Assembly: GCA_902632125.1 (NCBI GenBank)
Contig: CACPBQ010000006.1
Location: forward strand, 1-64,000
From: Paracoccaceae bacterium
Lineage (GTDB): Bacteria; Pseudomonadota; Alphaproteobacteria; Rhodobacterales; Rhodobacteraceae
Direction: 5' to 3'
DNA: 64,000 bases
This document shows positions 53,230 through 61,938 of this stretch, in pieces (position 1 is the stretch's first letter; every line of letters begins with the position of its first letter). The notes beneath the pieces were generated by a model. It searched no databases. It was not told the origin of the DNA and worked only from the letters and a program-made list of their open reading frames with translations. The position numbers and the translations under genes are program-made.

Positions 53230-53760
53230 ATGTGGGTATTTGGTTACGGTTCTCTGCTTTGGAACCCTGGCTTCAGATATTCAAAAAAAGAAATTGCTCG
53301 ATTAGATGGTTACAAGCGGTCGTTCTGCATGCGCTCAATACACCATCGTGGCACGGTTGAAAATCCCGGTTTAGTTCTGGCTTTGAGCACAGATAAGATG
53401 AGTTTTTGTGAAGGATTAGCTTTTAAAGTAGAAAAAGATAATGAGTTTGAAACCTTAGAATATTTAAGAGGCCGCGAACTTGTTTCATCTGCCTATCGTG
53501 AAAAAAAAGTTTTGCTGAATTTAAAAAATAGCCAATCTATAAAATCACTAGTTTATGTAATTGATGAAGAACATTCACAATTTTGCACATTAACTTTAGA
53601 CGATCAGGCACAAATTATAGCCAGGGCAAAAGGTGGGCAAGGGCCCAACGATGAATATCTGTACAGTACACGAAACAAGATGGCAGAATTAGGCATTAAC
53701 GACAAAGAGATTGACTGGCTTTATACGAGAGTTATGGCGATCAAAAATCAAAAAAGATGA
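53230..53760 (+). CDS. ChaC-type gamma-glutamylcyclotransferase
   Basis: The 176-residue enzyme resembles ChaC, which cleaves glutathione to 5-oxoproline and Cys-Gly. The substrate-binding loop is VFGYGSLLWNPGF at the N-terminus, and the catalytic Glu is probably in the YLRGRELVSSAY segment (about residue 86). It also has the HHRGTVENPGLVLAL stretch typical of the family. It is cytoplasmic and of normal length. Its start has GGAG 8 nt upstream. The next gene begins 59 bp later, behind a recognisable promoter. Confidence 0.87.
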   Translation: MWVFGYGSLLWNPGFRYSKKEIARLDGYKRSFCMRSIHHRGTVENPGLVLALSTDKMSFCEGLAFKVEKDNEFETLEYLRGRELVSSAYREKKVLLNLKNSQSIKSLVYVIDEEHSQFCTLTLDDQAQIIARAKGGQGPNDEYLYSTRNKMAELGINDKEIDWLYTRVMAIKNQKR

Positions 53761-53764
53761 ATAA

Positions 53765-53792
53765 TTGGAAAAAGTTAACAACACTGTATACT
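53765..53792 (+). promoter_or_regulatory. Sigma-70-type promoter for the MotA/ExbB-like operon
   Basis: TTGGAA (53765-53770) and TATACT (53787-53792) are separated by 16 bp, close to the housekeeping consensus. An AGAGG ribosome-binding site (53806-53810) and the ATG at 53820 follow at sensible distances. Confidence 0.45.
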
Positions 53793-53819
53793 ACAAATAA
53801 AATATAGAGGTCTTCTAGC

Positions 53820-54992
53820 ATGGATCAAAGTCATTTGAATACAGGCTCACAATTTTCACAGCCTATTAGACAGATAATTTCTCTATTAATTGTGGCAGGT
53901 TTGAGTGGTCTAGGTGTTGTAATTGCTGCACCAAGTGTTTGGCCAGTATTTGCCTCAAACATATACTTAAATGGTGCAATACTTTTTGTTTTTGCGATTG
54001 GCGTAATAAGTTGTTTTGCTCAAGTCGTACAACTGATTTTCTCCGTTCGCTGGCTGGAAAGCTTTGCTGGCGAAACAGAAAATAAAAAGGATAAGGCACC
54101 GAGACTACTTGCTCCGCTGGCTACGTTGCTGGGGTCGCGAAGTGCTAAAACTCAAATAGCGGCCTCTTCAACGCGCTCAATTTTAGATTCTGTTGCAACT
54201 CGAATTGAAGAAGCAAGAGAATTTACGCGCTATATTGTAAATGTTTTAATTTATTTAGGGCTTCTTGGAACTTTTTATGGTTTGGCTACGACTGTTCCTG
54301 CGCTCGTTGAAACCATTAGGTCTCTGGTCCAACAAGATGGAGAAACAGGAGTAGAAGTATTTAACAGACTGATGAATGGTCTGGAAGGTCAGTTGAACGG
54401 TATGGGTGTAGCCTTTGCTTCTTCACTTTTAGGGCTAGCGGGTTCACTCGTTGTTGGGCTTTTGGAATTATTCGCTAGTCATGGACAGAATAGATTTTAT
54501 CGCGAGTTAGAAGAGTGGTTATCTTCTATAACTCGTTTAGGTTTTTCATCTGGTGAAACAGATGGTACAAGTGATCAGGTTCTAATAAATTCAGTTTTAG
54601 ATCAAATGTCTGAACAGATGGAAGCAATGCAGCTTTTATTTGCTCAGTCAGAAAACTCTAGGAACCTCGTTGATGAAAAATTGTCAATACTGGCTGAAAA
54701 CTTAAATGGCTTAACTGACCAAATTTCTCAAAGTACGCCAAGTAACGCAGCACTTGAACGCGTTGCAATTGGTCAAGAAAAATTATTTGAAGTTTTGTCA
54801 AATATTGAAAAAAATGATGCAGCAGACGCGGAAAGCCGAATGCGGTTACGATCTATTGACGTTCAAATGCTTCACTTAATGGAAGATTTAGCTACTGGCC
54901 GCCAAGAAGTTACTTCAGCAATAAGATCAGAATTAAATTCGCTTTCTGCGGTGATCTCCGAAGCTAATAGTAAGGCTAAAGGCAAAAAATAG
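53820..54992 (+). CDS. MotA/TolQ/ExbB-like proton-channel protein
   Basis: The 390-residue inner-membrane protein has four predicted transmembrane segments (about 18-40, 49-76, 137-163 and 192-220). The last two match the MotA/TolQ/ExbB core (YLGLLGTFYGLATT and NGMGVAFASSLLGLAGSLV). An approximately 170-residue helical cytoplasmic tail follows. Such proteins form a pentamer around a dimeric MotB/ExbD-type partner and use proton flow to move it. The partner is encoded 1 bp downstream. It is not a flagellar MotA by context, because no flagellar or chemotaxis genes are nearby. The cargo is unknown. Confidence 0.83.
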   Translation: MDQSHLNTGSQFSQPIRQIISLLIVAGLSGLGVVIAAPSVWPVFASNIYLNGAILFVFAIGVISCFAQVVQLIFSVRWLESFAGETENKKDKAPRLLAPLATLLGSRSAKTQIAASSTRSILDSVATRIEEAREFTRYIVNVLIYLGLLGTFYGLATTVPALVETIRSLVQQDGETGVEVFNRLMNGLEGQLNGMGVAFASSLLGLAGSLVVGLLELFASHGQNRFYRELEEWLSSITRLGFSSGETDGTSDQVLINSVLDQMSEQMEAMQLLFAQSENSRNLVDEKLSILAENLNGLTDQISQSTPSNAALERVAIGQEKLFEVLSNIEKNDAADAESRMRLRSIDVQMLHLMEDLATGRQEVTSAIRSELNSLSAVISEANSKAKGKK

Positions 54993-54993
54993 T

Positions 54994-57048
54994 ATGGCTC
55001 TTTCCCGTCGGACAGGACAAAGATTCCAAGCGTCAATTTGGCCAGGATTTGTGGATGCAATGACGGGCCTCTTGCTCGTTTTGATGTTCGTTTTAACCAT
55101 ATTTATGATTGTTCAATTCGTACTTCGAGAAACAATAAGCGGTCAGGAGAGCGAGTTAAATATTTTGCAAGATGAGATAGCGCTCATAGCTGAGGCTCTT
55201 GGTCTGGAAAAAAAACGAACTGAAAAACTTGGGCTGGAATTGAATTCCTTGGCTGGCGACCTCGCAAATACTGAGAGTGAAATTCAAAGACAAGCAACCT
55301 TAATATCAACACTCACTCGAGAACGCGAGGAGCAGGCTCAATTAATTGGAGAGGCAAACTTAAAAATTACTCAGTTTGAAGCTCAAGTTGCTGGCCTTCT
55401 ATCTCAACGAGAAAATTTGAATTTACAGATTGGTAGTCTCAAAGATACTCAAAAAATAGCCACAAAGAAAATTTTAGAACTGCAAAATGAGAGTGACAAT
55501 TTAAAAAGTGATAGAGATCAACTGGAATTAGCGTTGGCAAGTGCAAGAAATGAAATCGATGCTGCTACGCAAGCTGCTAGAATGGCTGCTGCTCAAAGAG
55601 AAGTTTTTGAAAGTATGATTGCGGCGCTTGAACAAGATCTCGGTGACGCAGAGAACAAGGTCACAGAAAAAGTTGATGAAATTGGTCTTTTGCAGGAAAA
55701 GCTTTCAAAGGAAGAAGAGGCACGGCTTGTTTCGGTAGCTGTCGCAGAAGAATTAAGGGAACGCTTGAAAAATGCTGACGCTGAACTTACCGCAATGACC
55801 CTAATGCTGGAAAAGCAGAGGAAAGAAGCAGAAAATACGTTAACCTTGTTGGCCGCTGCCAATAATGCTCGTGAAAAAATAGATAACAAACTGAAAGAAA
55901 CATTGTTTGCTTTGGAAGCCGCAAGCATTGATATCATTCAAAAAAAGCAATCGATAGAAAAGTTAGAAAAAGTTGAAAAACAAATTTCGATTAAACTGGA
56001 TGAAACAAATTTTGCACTGGCTGCTGCACTATCGCGAGGGGAAAACCTTAAGCAAGAATTGAGTGACACAAAGGAGTCATTTGAAAACAAATTAATGAAT
56101 GTTCTTGGTGAAAAAACAGAAATTGAAAAAAACAATGCTGAATTGAGAAAAAATTTAGAAAATGCCTTGGTTGCTCGTTTGGCTGCTGATGCTGCAGCAA
56201 AGTCAAATTTAGACGAGGCAAAAAGAAATCAGCTTCTATTGAAGCAAGCTGAACAAGAGATTGAAGAGCAAGCCAATGAAAATAGAAAATCTAATGAAGA
56301 GCTTATTAAAGCTGAGCGGCAGACAGCTCTTCTGAACCAGCAGTTATCGGAGGTTAGAAAGCAACTTGGAGAATTAGACGAACTTCTCAGCCTATCTGAA
56401 GAAAGAGACCAAGAGCAAAAAGCGCAGTTGAAAAATGTTGGCTCTAGACTAAACCGAGCACTTGCCAGCTTAGCTAGTGAGGAGCGGAAGCGCCGTAAAC
56501 TGGAAGAAAATGAGAGAAAAAGGCTCGAGGAAGAAAGAAAAAAGCTCGAGGAAGAAAATAGTAAGCTAACTAATCAAGCAGAAGAATTAGCAAATTATAA
56601 ATCTGAATTTTTTGGCCGGATGAGAAAAATTTTGAAGGATCAAGAGCGCGTCAGTATTGTTGGGGATCGTTTCATATTCTCGTCTGAAATATTATTTTCG
56701 CCGGGCAGTTCTGACCTCAGTGCGGAGGGGAAAGCTGAAATATCTAATGTAACGGAAAGTTTAAGCTCTATTATGAAAGACATTCCGGACAATATCGACT
56801 GGGTAATACGAGTAGACGGACATACCGACGATATTCCCCTGTCAGGTGCTGGAGAGTTTAAAGATAATTGGGAGCTAAGTCAGGCAAGAGCTCTATCCGT
56901 TGTGAAATATATGATTACAGAACTTAACTTTTCAGGAGCACGCCTTGCCGCAAATGGATTTGGTCAATATCAGCCAATTAGTGCCGAAGATACACCAGAG
57001 GCCCGAGCTCAGAACCGAAGAATTGAAATTAAGCTCACTGAAAGATAG
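54994..57048 (+). CDS. MotB/OmpA-like peptidoglycan-binding protein with giant coiled coil
   Basis: This 684-residue protein has one N-terminal membrane helix (about 22-46) with the channel-type Asp21 in WPGFVDAMTGLLLVLMF, equivalent to the proton-carrying Asp of MotB. It is followed by roughly 490 residues of heptad-rich coiled coil (about 48-535). A C-terminal OmpA-like domain (about 555-684) includes VDGHTDDIPL and AQNRRIEI, which anchor to peptidoglycan. With the four-helix protein encoded 1 bp upstream it forms a predicted ion-driven motor. The coiled coil is far longer than in MotB or ExbD. The biological role is unknown. Confidence 0.85.
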   Translation: MALSRRTGQRFQASIWPGFVDAMTGLLLVLMFVLTIFMIVQFVLRETISGQESELNILQDEIALIAEALGLEKKRTEKLGLELNSLAGDLANTESEIQRQATLISTLTREREEQAQLIGEANLKITQFEAQVAGLLSQRENLNLQIGSLKDTQKIATKKILELQNESDNLKSDRDQLELALASARNEIDAATQAARMAAAQREVFESMIAALEQDLGDAENKVTEKVDEIGLLQEKLSKEEEARLVSVAVAEELRERLKNADAELTAMTLMLEKQRKEAENTLTLLAAANNAREKIDNKLKETLFALEAASIDIIQKKQSIEKLEKVEKQISIKLDETNFALAAALSRGENLKQELSDTKESFENKLMNVLGEKTEIEKNNAELRKNLENALVARLAADAAAKSNLDEAKRNQLLLKQAEQEIEEQANENRKSNEELIKAERQTALLNQQLSEVRKQLGELDELLSLSEERDQEQKAQLKNVGSRLNRALASLASEERKRRKLEENERKRLEEERKKLEEENSKLTNQAEELANYKSEFFGRMRKILKDQERVSIVGDRFIFSSEILFSPGSSDLSAEGKAEISNVTESLSSIMKDIPDNIDWVIRVDGHTDDIPLSGAGEFKDNWELSQARALSVVKYMITELNFSGARLAANGFGQYQPISAEDTPEARAQNRRIEIKLTER

Positions 57049-57080
57049 TCAACTGTATCGATGGGTTATGCTCTAAAATT

Positions 57081-59411
57081 TTAGCTCGCGGTAAGAAGGG
57101 GTGGCTTATTTCGAGAAATTCGTCTTTTCTCAGGCCCTTTGAGATCTAATTTAATTTTATTATTTTTCACACTTACAACAACCAATCCACCCTTAGACAG
57201 TTTTCCAAAAAGAAGTTCCTCTGCCAAAGGTTTTTTTATGTGCTCCTGGATAACTCTTGATAAAGGTCTAGCGCCCATTTTATCATCATATCCTTTATCT
57301 GCCAACCAAGATGCCGCTTCGTCCGTCATTTCAATTGCTACATGCCGATCCATCAACTGCGCTTCTAATTGAAGAACAAACTTTTCAACGACTTGTAATA
57401 TTGTGTCTTTTGGCAGTGGGCTGAAACTAATTACGGCGTCGAGACGGTTCCTAAACTCGGGACTAAAAGTTCTCTCAATTGCGGCAGTATCTTCGCCCTC
57501 ACGTCTGTCTCTACCAAATCCAATCGCAGCTTTAGCTTGTTCTGCTGCGCCGGCATTTGAGGTCATAATGACGATCACGTTACGAAAATCTACTGATCGT
57601 CCATTATGATCTGTTAAAGTTCCGTGGTCCATCACTTGAAGTAAGACATTGTATACATCTGGATGAGCCTTTTCGATTTCATCAAGTAATAATACAGAGT
57701 GTGGATGCTGATCGACCCCATCAGTAAGCTGGCCACCTTGATCAAAACCGACGTACCCAGGCGGAGCTCCAATTAACCGGCTTACTGCATGTTTTTCCAT
57801 ATACTCCGACATATCAAATCTAAGCAGCTCAACGCCTAAGTTATCGGCGAGCTGTTTAGCTACTTCTGTTTTACCAACTCCAGTTGGCCCGGCAAACAGA
57901 TAACTACCGATTGGTTTTTCAGGTTCTCTTAAACCTGCTCGAGCTAGTTTTATCGCGGATGACAAAGATTCTATGGCCTTATCCTGACCAAACACCACCC
58001 TTTTTAGACTAGCTTCTAAATCTTTCAAAACAATGGCATCGTCCTTAGTCACGGTTTTTGGCGGTATTCGAGCAATTTTGGCAACAATAGCTTCTATTTC
58101 TTTCACACCAATAGTCTTTCTTCTCTTTGTAGAAGTTAGCAGCCGTTGAGCTGCGCCAGCTTCATCAATGACATCAATTGCTTTGTCTGGTAGCTTCCGA
58201 TCAGTAATATAGCGAGCTGCAAGCTCAACTGCAGATTTTAGGGCGTCTGCTGTATATTTGATATTATGGTGGTCTTCGAAGTATCCCTTGATCCCTCTAA
58301 GAATTTTGATGGTATCGTCAACATTGGGTTCATTCACGTCGATTTTTTGGAAGCGCCTACTTAGAGCTCTGTCTTTTTCAAAATGTTGACGAAATTCTTT
58401 GTACGTCGTTGACCCCATTGTTCTAAGTTTGCCGCCTTGCAACGCTGGCTTCAATAAATTTGAAGCATCCATTGCCCCACCGGAAGTTGCTCCAGCCCCA
58501 ATTACTGTGTGTATCTCGTCAATAAATAATACGGCATCATCATGACTTTCCAATTCAGCCACGACAGCTTTTAACCGCTCTTCAAAATCACCTCTGTATC
58601 GAGTTCCAGCTAAAAGAGCCCCCATATCAAGTGAAAAAATAGTTGTATTAGCTAATACTTCAGGGGTCTCACCAGATACTACTTTTCTAGCTATCCCCTC
58701 TGCTATTGCGGTTTTACCTACTCCAGGATCACCAACTAAAAGCGGGTTATTTTTTCTTCGTCGACACAACACTTGAATGCAACGTTCTACCTCGTGATCT
58801 CTTCCTATCAAAGGATCTATGTCACCGACTTCAGCCTTTTGATTAAGATCGACGCAGTATTTTTCCAGCGCACTTTCTTTTTTTCCATTTTCGGTGTGAT
58901 CTGCCGATTTTTCTAAATCATCTTCATTTTGGTTTGCTCCTGATACAGAACGGGTTTCGTCATAATTAGTATTTTTGGCCACACCATGCGCTATAAAATT
59001 AACAGCATCGTAGCGTGTCATGTTTTGGTCTTGCAAAAAGTAGGCAGCATTTGATTCACGTTCAGCAAACATGGCAACCAGTACATTAGCTCCTGTAACT
59101 TCTGAACGCCCCGACGATTGCACATGTATGGCTGCTCTTTGGATGACCCTCTGGAAAGCTGCTGTTGGAACAGCTTCTGATCCCTCTATGTCAGAAACAA
59201 GTGTCGATAATTCATCTTCAACATATTCAGTTAGTGACTTTCGCAACCCAATTATATCAACATCGCAGGCTCTCATCACTTGTTGTGCATCAGGTTCATC
59301 CAATAAAGCCAATAAGAGATGTTCTAAAGTGGCAAACTCGTGGGACCGCTCGTTAGCGTGGCTTAAAGCTTTATGTATAGCCTGTTCGAGTGTTGACGAA
59401 AATGACGGCAC
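57081..59411 (-). CDS. clpA: ATP-dependent Clp protease ATP-binding subunit ClpA
   Basis: This 776-residue AAA+ unfoldase feeds proteins to ClpP and works with the adaptor ClpS. The N-domain (about 1-145, ATLEHLLLALL) is followed by ATPase module D1 with GDPGVGKTA and D2 with GPTGVGKTEVAKQ. An IGF loop for ClpP docking lies in AAIGFGRDRR. There is no ClpB-type middle domain. The length is normal. clpS lies about 18 kb away, so the usual clpS-clpA pairing is broken. It is convergent with the OmpA-like gene (32 bp). Confidence 0.95.
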   Translation of the reverse strand: MPSFSSTLEQAIHKALSHANERSHEFATLEHLLLALLDEPDAQQVMRACDVDIIGLRKSLTEYVEDELSTLVSDIEGSEAVPTAAFQRVIQRAAIHVQSSGRSEVTGANVLVAMFAERESNAAYFLQDQNMTRYDAVNFIAHGVAKNTNYDETRSVSGANQNEDDLEKSADHTENGKKESALEKYCVDLNQKAEVGDIDPLIGRDHEVERCIQVLCRRRKNNPLLVGDPGVGKTAIAEGIARKVVSGETPEVLANTTIFSLDMGALLAGTRYRGDFEERLKAVVAELESHDDAVLFIDEIHTVIGAGATSGGAMDASNLLKPALQGGKLRTMGSTTYKEFRQHFEKDRALSRRFQKIDVNEPNVDDTIKILRGIKGYFEDHHNIKYTADALKSAVELAARYITDRKLPDKAIDVIDEAGAAQRLLTSTKRRKTIGVKEIEAIVAKIARIPPKTVTKDDAIVLKDLEASLKRVVFGQDKAIESLSSAIKLARAGLREPEKPIGSYLFAGPTGVGKTEVAKQLADNLGVELLRFDMSEYMEKHAVSRLIGAPPGYVGFDQGGQLTDGVDQHPHSVLLLDEIEKAHPDVYNVLLQVMDHGTLTDHNGRSVDFRNVIVIMTSNAGAAEQAKAAIGFGRDRREGEDTAAIERTFSPEFRNRLDAVISFSPLPKDTILQVVEKFVLQLEAQLMDRHVAIEMTDEAASWLADKGYDDKMGARPLSRVIQEHIKKPLAEELLFGKLSKGGLVVVSVKNNKIKLDLKGPEKRRISRNKPPLLTAS

Positions 59412-59553
59412 GGCCTTGCTCCTAGATGCTTAGTGTATTCTACTTAATATGCTTTATGCAACTTTCATACCTTAAAGTGTGGTTTTTTACTTTGACTCTT
59501 CAAGTGGAAAACAATGTATAAATCAAATTTTTTTGTTAATTTTCAAAAATTAA

Positions 59554-60321
59554 TTAAAATTTGTCTTTTAGAGAACGAATTTTACTGAATACTTCAACAT
59601 CACTTGAGCCACACATATTAAGTTTTTTGCGAATATTTTTGTCAAATGGCCTTAAAAATGGATTAGTTCTTTTTTCTAGTCCTAAATTAGACGGAACTGT
59701 GAATAAATTTTTTCTGCGCGCAGTTCTTACATTTTCGCTTCTTTTTAAGAGATCCAGATTATTGGGATCGATAGTTAGAGCGAAGCGGGCATTATTTTCC
59801 GTATATTCATGGCCCGAACAGACTTTTGTAGTATCGGGTAAAGGTAATAAACTTCGAAGGCTATGCCACATCTGCTCCGCACTACCCTCAAATAACCTGC
59901 CGCAACCTAATGCCATTAAACTGTCACCAGAGAAAAGAATACTTTGTGAAGAAATGTGAAGAGCTATGTGGCCTATTGTATGCCCCGAAACATCGCGAAC
60001 TTGTCCGGATTGACCCTGGAAAGAAATTTTGTCCCCAGGTTGAACATATTTGTCCAATTTCGGTAATCGATGAATGTCAGCTTGCGCACCTAATGTTAAA
60101 GCATCGTGTTTTTTCAAAATTCCATCTAAACCGTTTACGTGATCAGCATGGTGGTGAGTTAAAAAAATTTTCTCTAGATTTAAATTATTTTTACCAAGAA
60201 TTTCATTTATTGGGTCAGCTTCTGGCGCATCTACTAACAAAGCTGATCTGTTTTCAACGTTATAGAAAACAAATGCATAATTGTCAGATAAGCAAGGTAT
60301 TGTTATTAATTCAAAAGACAT
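59554..60321 (-). CDS. gloB: Hydroxyacylglutathione hydrolase (glyoxalase II)
   Basis: The enzyme of about 255 residues hydrolyses S-lactoylglutathione in methylglyoxal detoxification. The metallo-beta-lactamase motif THHHADH lies at residues 55-61, with further metal ligands in VSGHTIGHIALH and SGHEYTENNARFA. The C-terminus has the GloB-specific region with RTNPFLR. I chose the ATG at 60321 (MSFELITIPCLSDNYAF). Earlier in-frame starts up to 60390 would overlap the divergent methyltransferase and add an unconserved leader. It diverges from that methyltransferase with 43 bp between starts. Confidence 0.94.
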   Translation of the reverse strand: MSFELITIPCLSDNYAFVFYNVENRSALLVDAPEADPINEILGKNNLNLEKIFLTHHHADHVNGLDGILKKHDALTLGAQADIHRLPKLDKYVQPGDKISFQGQSGQVRDVSGHTIGHIALHISSQSILFSGDSLMALGCGRLFEGSAEQMWHSLRSLLPLPDTTKVCSGHEYTENNARFALTIDPNNLDLLKRSENVRTARRKNLFTVPSNLGLEKRTNPFLRPFDKNIRKKLNMCGSSDVEVFSKIRSLKDKF

Positions 60322-60364
60322 AAAAATTATATAATATTGTTTAATAATGAAACCGTAGTTTACC

Positions 60365-61135
60365 ATGTATCTGGATGTCAAAGAAATCAACGAATTTTAT
60401 AACCGAAGTACTTTGGGAAGAGCTGCCAAAGCTTCGATAAATAAAAATTTGTCAAAAATCTGGCCTGAAGCTACGGGTTTGAACGTTGTGGGCTTTGGCT
60501 TTTCACTACCTTTTTTGCGGCAATTTTTGGTTGGTTCTCGGCGGGTCATTTCTCTTATGCCTGCACAAATGGGAGTGCTAGCATGGCCAAAAAAAGAGAA
60601 CAACGTTTCTGTGCTGGTGGACGAGAAAAGGTGGCCAATTGATACGGGACATGTTGATAGATTAATTGTAGCCCACAGTTTGGAACATTCAGTTGACCCG
60701 TCAACCTTATTGGCCGAGGCTTATCGTGTTTTGGGTCCTGGTGGTAGGGCTTTGTTTATGGTTCCAAATCGTGCAGGTTTGTGGTCTCGCTCAGATAATA
60801 CGCCATTTGGGCATGGTAAACCTTTCAGTTCTGGCCAGCTCGAAACCCAATTGAGGCTGCATGGTTTTTTACCAGAAAAGCATATTTCCGCATTGTATAT
60901 GTTACCCTCAAATCGAAAAAGTCTGCAACGCCTAGCTACGTTTTTAGAAAAGACTGGTGAAAAATTACCGTTTTTAGTTGGAGGTCTTGTAATGTTGGAG
61001 GTTTCCAAATTACCTGATCTAACTAAAGGTTCTCCCATTCTGGACAATAGAAAAGAAGTTAGGGGTGTGCTGGAAGGTTTTTCTAAGGGTCAACCGAAGC
61101 CAGTTTTGGACATAAATAATAAAAACCATCTTTAG
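60365..61135 (+). CDS. SAM-dependent methyltransferase-like protein
   Basis: The 256-residue protein has the C-terminal half of a class I methyltransferase of the UbiE/Methyltransf_11 type (DRLIVAHSLEHSVDPSTLLAEAYRVLGPGG). The glycine-rich SAM loop is weak: VVGFGFSLPFL stands where a DxGxGxG pattern is expected, and the strand before it lacks the acidic residue. It may bind SAM differently or be inactive. It lies back to back with gloB, a pairing I recall in related bacteria, which hints at a linked role, but I cannot name a substrate. Confidence 0.75.
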   Translation: MYLDVKEINEFYNRSTLGRAAKASINKNLSKIWPEATGLNVVGFGFSLPFLRQFLVGSRRVISLMPAQMGVLAWPKKENNVSVLVDEKRWPIDTGHVDRLIVAHSLEHSVDPSTLLAEAYRVLGPGGRALFMVPNRAGLWSRSDNTPFGHGKPFSSGQLETQLRLHGFLPEKHISALYMLPSNRKSLQRLATFLEKTGEKLPFLVGGLVMLEVSKLPDLTKGSPILDNRKEVRGVLEGFSKGQPKPVLDINNKNHL

Positions 61136-61377
61136 AAAAGAATCGAAATTCATCCGATTCCACGGTGACATATGTTTTTTTATAAAGGCCTTAAGTCGCA
61201 TCAAAGCCAAGTCCTTAAAAATTATACAAAAAAGCTTTTAATAAATATCATTATTGATGTTGCGGGAACGAAATTGCTCTGTTAAACCCGCTCGGAGCTT
61301 TATAAAGTTTTAAATTCATTTATCGCAGATATTTAAAGTTATTTAAATATTCGCAAAAAATAATCGGAAGGGTGATT

Positions 61378-61938
61378 GTGTCCGAACAAGCCTCAACATC
61401 GAAAGGCATAGCTACGCGATACGCGTCCGCTTTGTTTGGTTTGGCTGACGAACAGGATGATATTCCGGCGCTAGAGAAAAATGTTAGTATTTTTAAACAA
61501 GCAATAGGTCAGAGTGCAGACTTAAACCATCTTATTTCGTCGCCAATTTACTCTCGAGATCAACAGCAAAGCGCAATTTTGGCAATTGCAAAAAAACTGA
61601 GTTTGAGTAGCATCATGACAAATACGCTAGCTCTAATGGCGGAGAAACGCCGATTGTTTGTAGTGCCCACTTTTTTGTCAGTACTAGAAGATTTAATTGC
61701 TGAAAGTAAAAACGAACTTACGGCTGAGGTTATCAGCGCAAAAGAGCTGACTACGGGTCAATTAGACAAGCTTGCTAAATCTCTCAAATCTAATTTTAGC
61801 AAGGACATAAAAATTAACGCCTCCGTTGATGAGAGTCTAATCGGGGGGATGATTGTAAAAGTAGGATCAAGAATGATTGATACATCTATACAAGCGAAAT
61901 TAAACTCACTTCAAAATGTAATGAAAGAGGTCGGATAA
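61378..61938 (+). CDS. atpH: F1F0 ATP synthase delta subunit
   Basis: This protein of about 186 residues is the stator subunit joining F1 to F0. The N-terminal GIATRYASALFGLADEQ segment and C-terminal IDESLIGGMIVKVGSRMIDTS-like region (here VDESLIGGMIVKVGSRMID) are family hallmarks. I chose the GTG at 61378, with GGAAGG 7 nt upstream; the GTG at 61372 sits directly on that site. It opens an F1 operon with atpA (no gap) and atpG. The F0 genes are not in the window. The 240 bp upstream is AT-rich and must hold the promoter. Confidence 0.95.
   Translation: MSEQASTSKGIATRYASALFGLADEQDDIPALEKNVSIFKQAIGQSADLNHLISSPIYSRDQQQSAILAIAKKLSLSSIMTNTLALMAEKRRLFVVPTFLSVLEDLIAESKNELTAEVISAKELTTGQLDKLAKSLKSNFSKDIKINASVDESLIGGMIVKVGSRMIDTSIQAKLNSLQNVMKEVG

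Noticed and set aside
55593-56135. Open frames antisense to the coiled-coil region of the OmpA-like gene.
   Set aside because: They are Ser/Phe/Leu-rich translations of Glu/Lys-rich codons on the opposite strand, which is typical of shadows of coiled-coil genes.
53820-57048. Calling the MotA/OmpA-like pair a Zorya anti-phage system.
   Set aside because: The long coiled coil is in the OmpA-type protein rather than the MotA-type one, and no nuclease or helicase partner gene is next to it. The neighbours are housekeeping genes (chaC, clpA).
59071-59433. Long open frame on the plus strand within clpA.
   Set aside because: It lies fully antisense to a strongly conserved gene, has no family resemblance and no ribosome-binding site. 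It is a by-product of codon usage.
61136-61371. A short frame of about 37 codons in the leader of the ATP synthase operon.
   Set aside because: It has no ribosome-binding site or recognisable feature, and the region is better explained as the atp promoter and leader.
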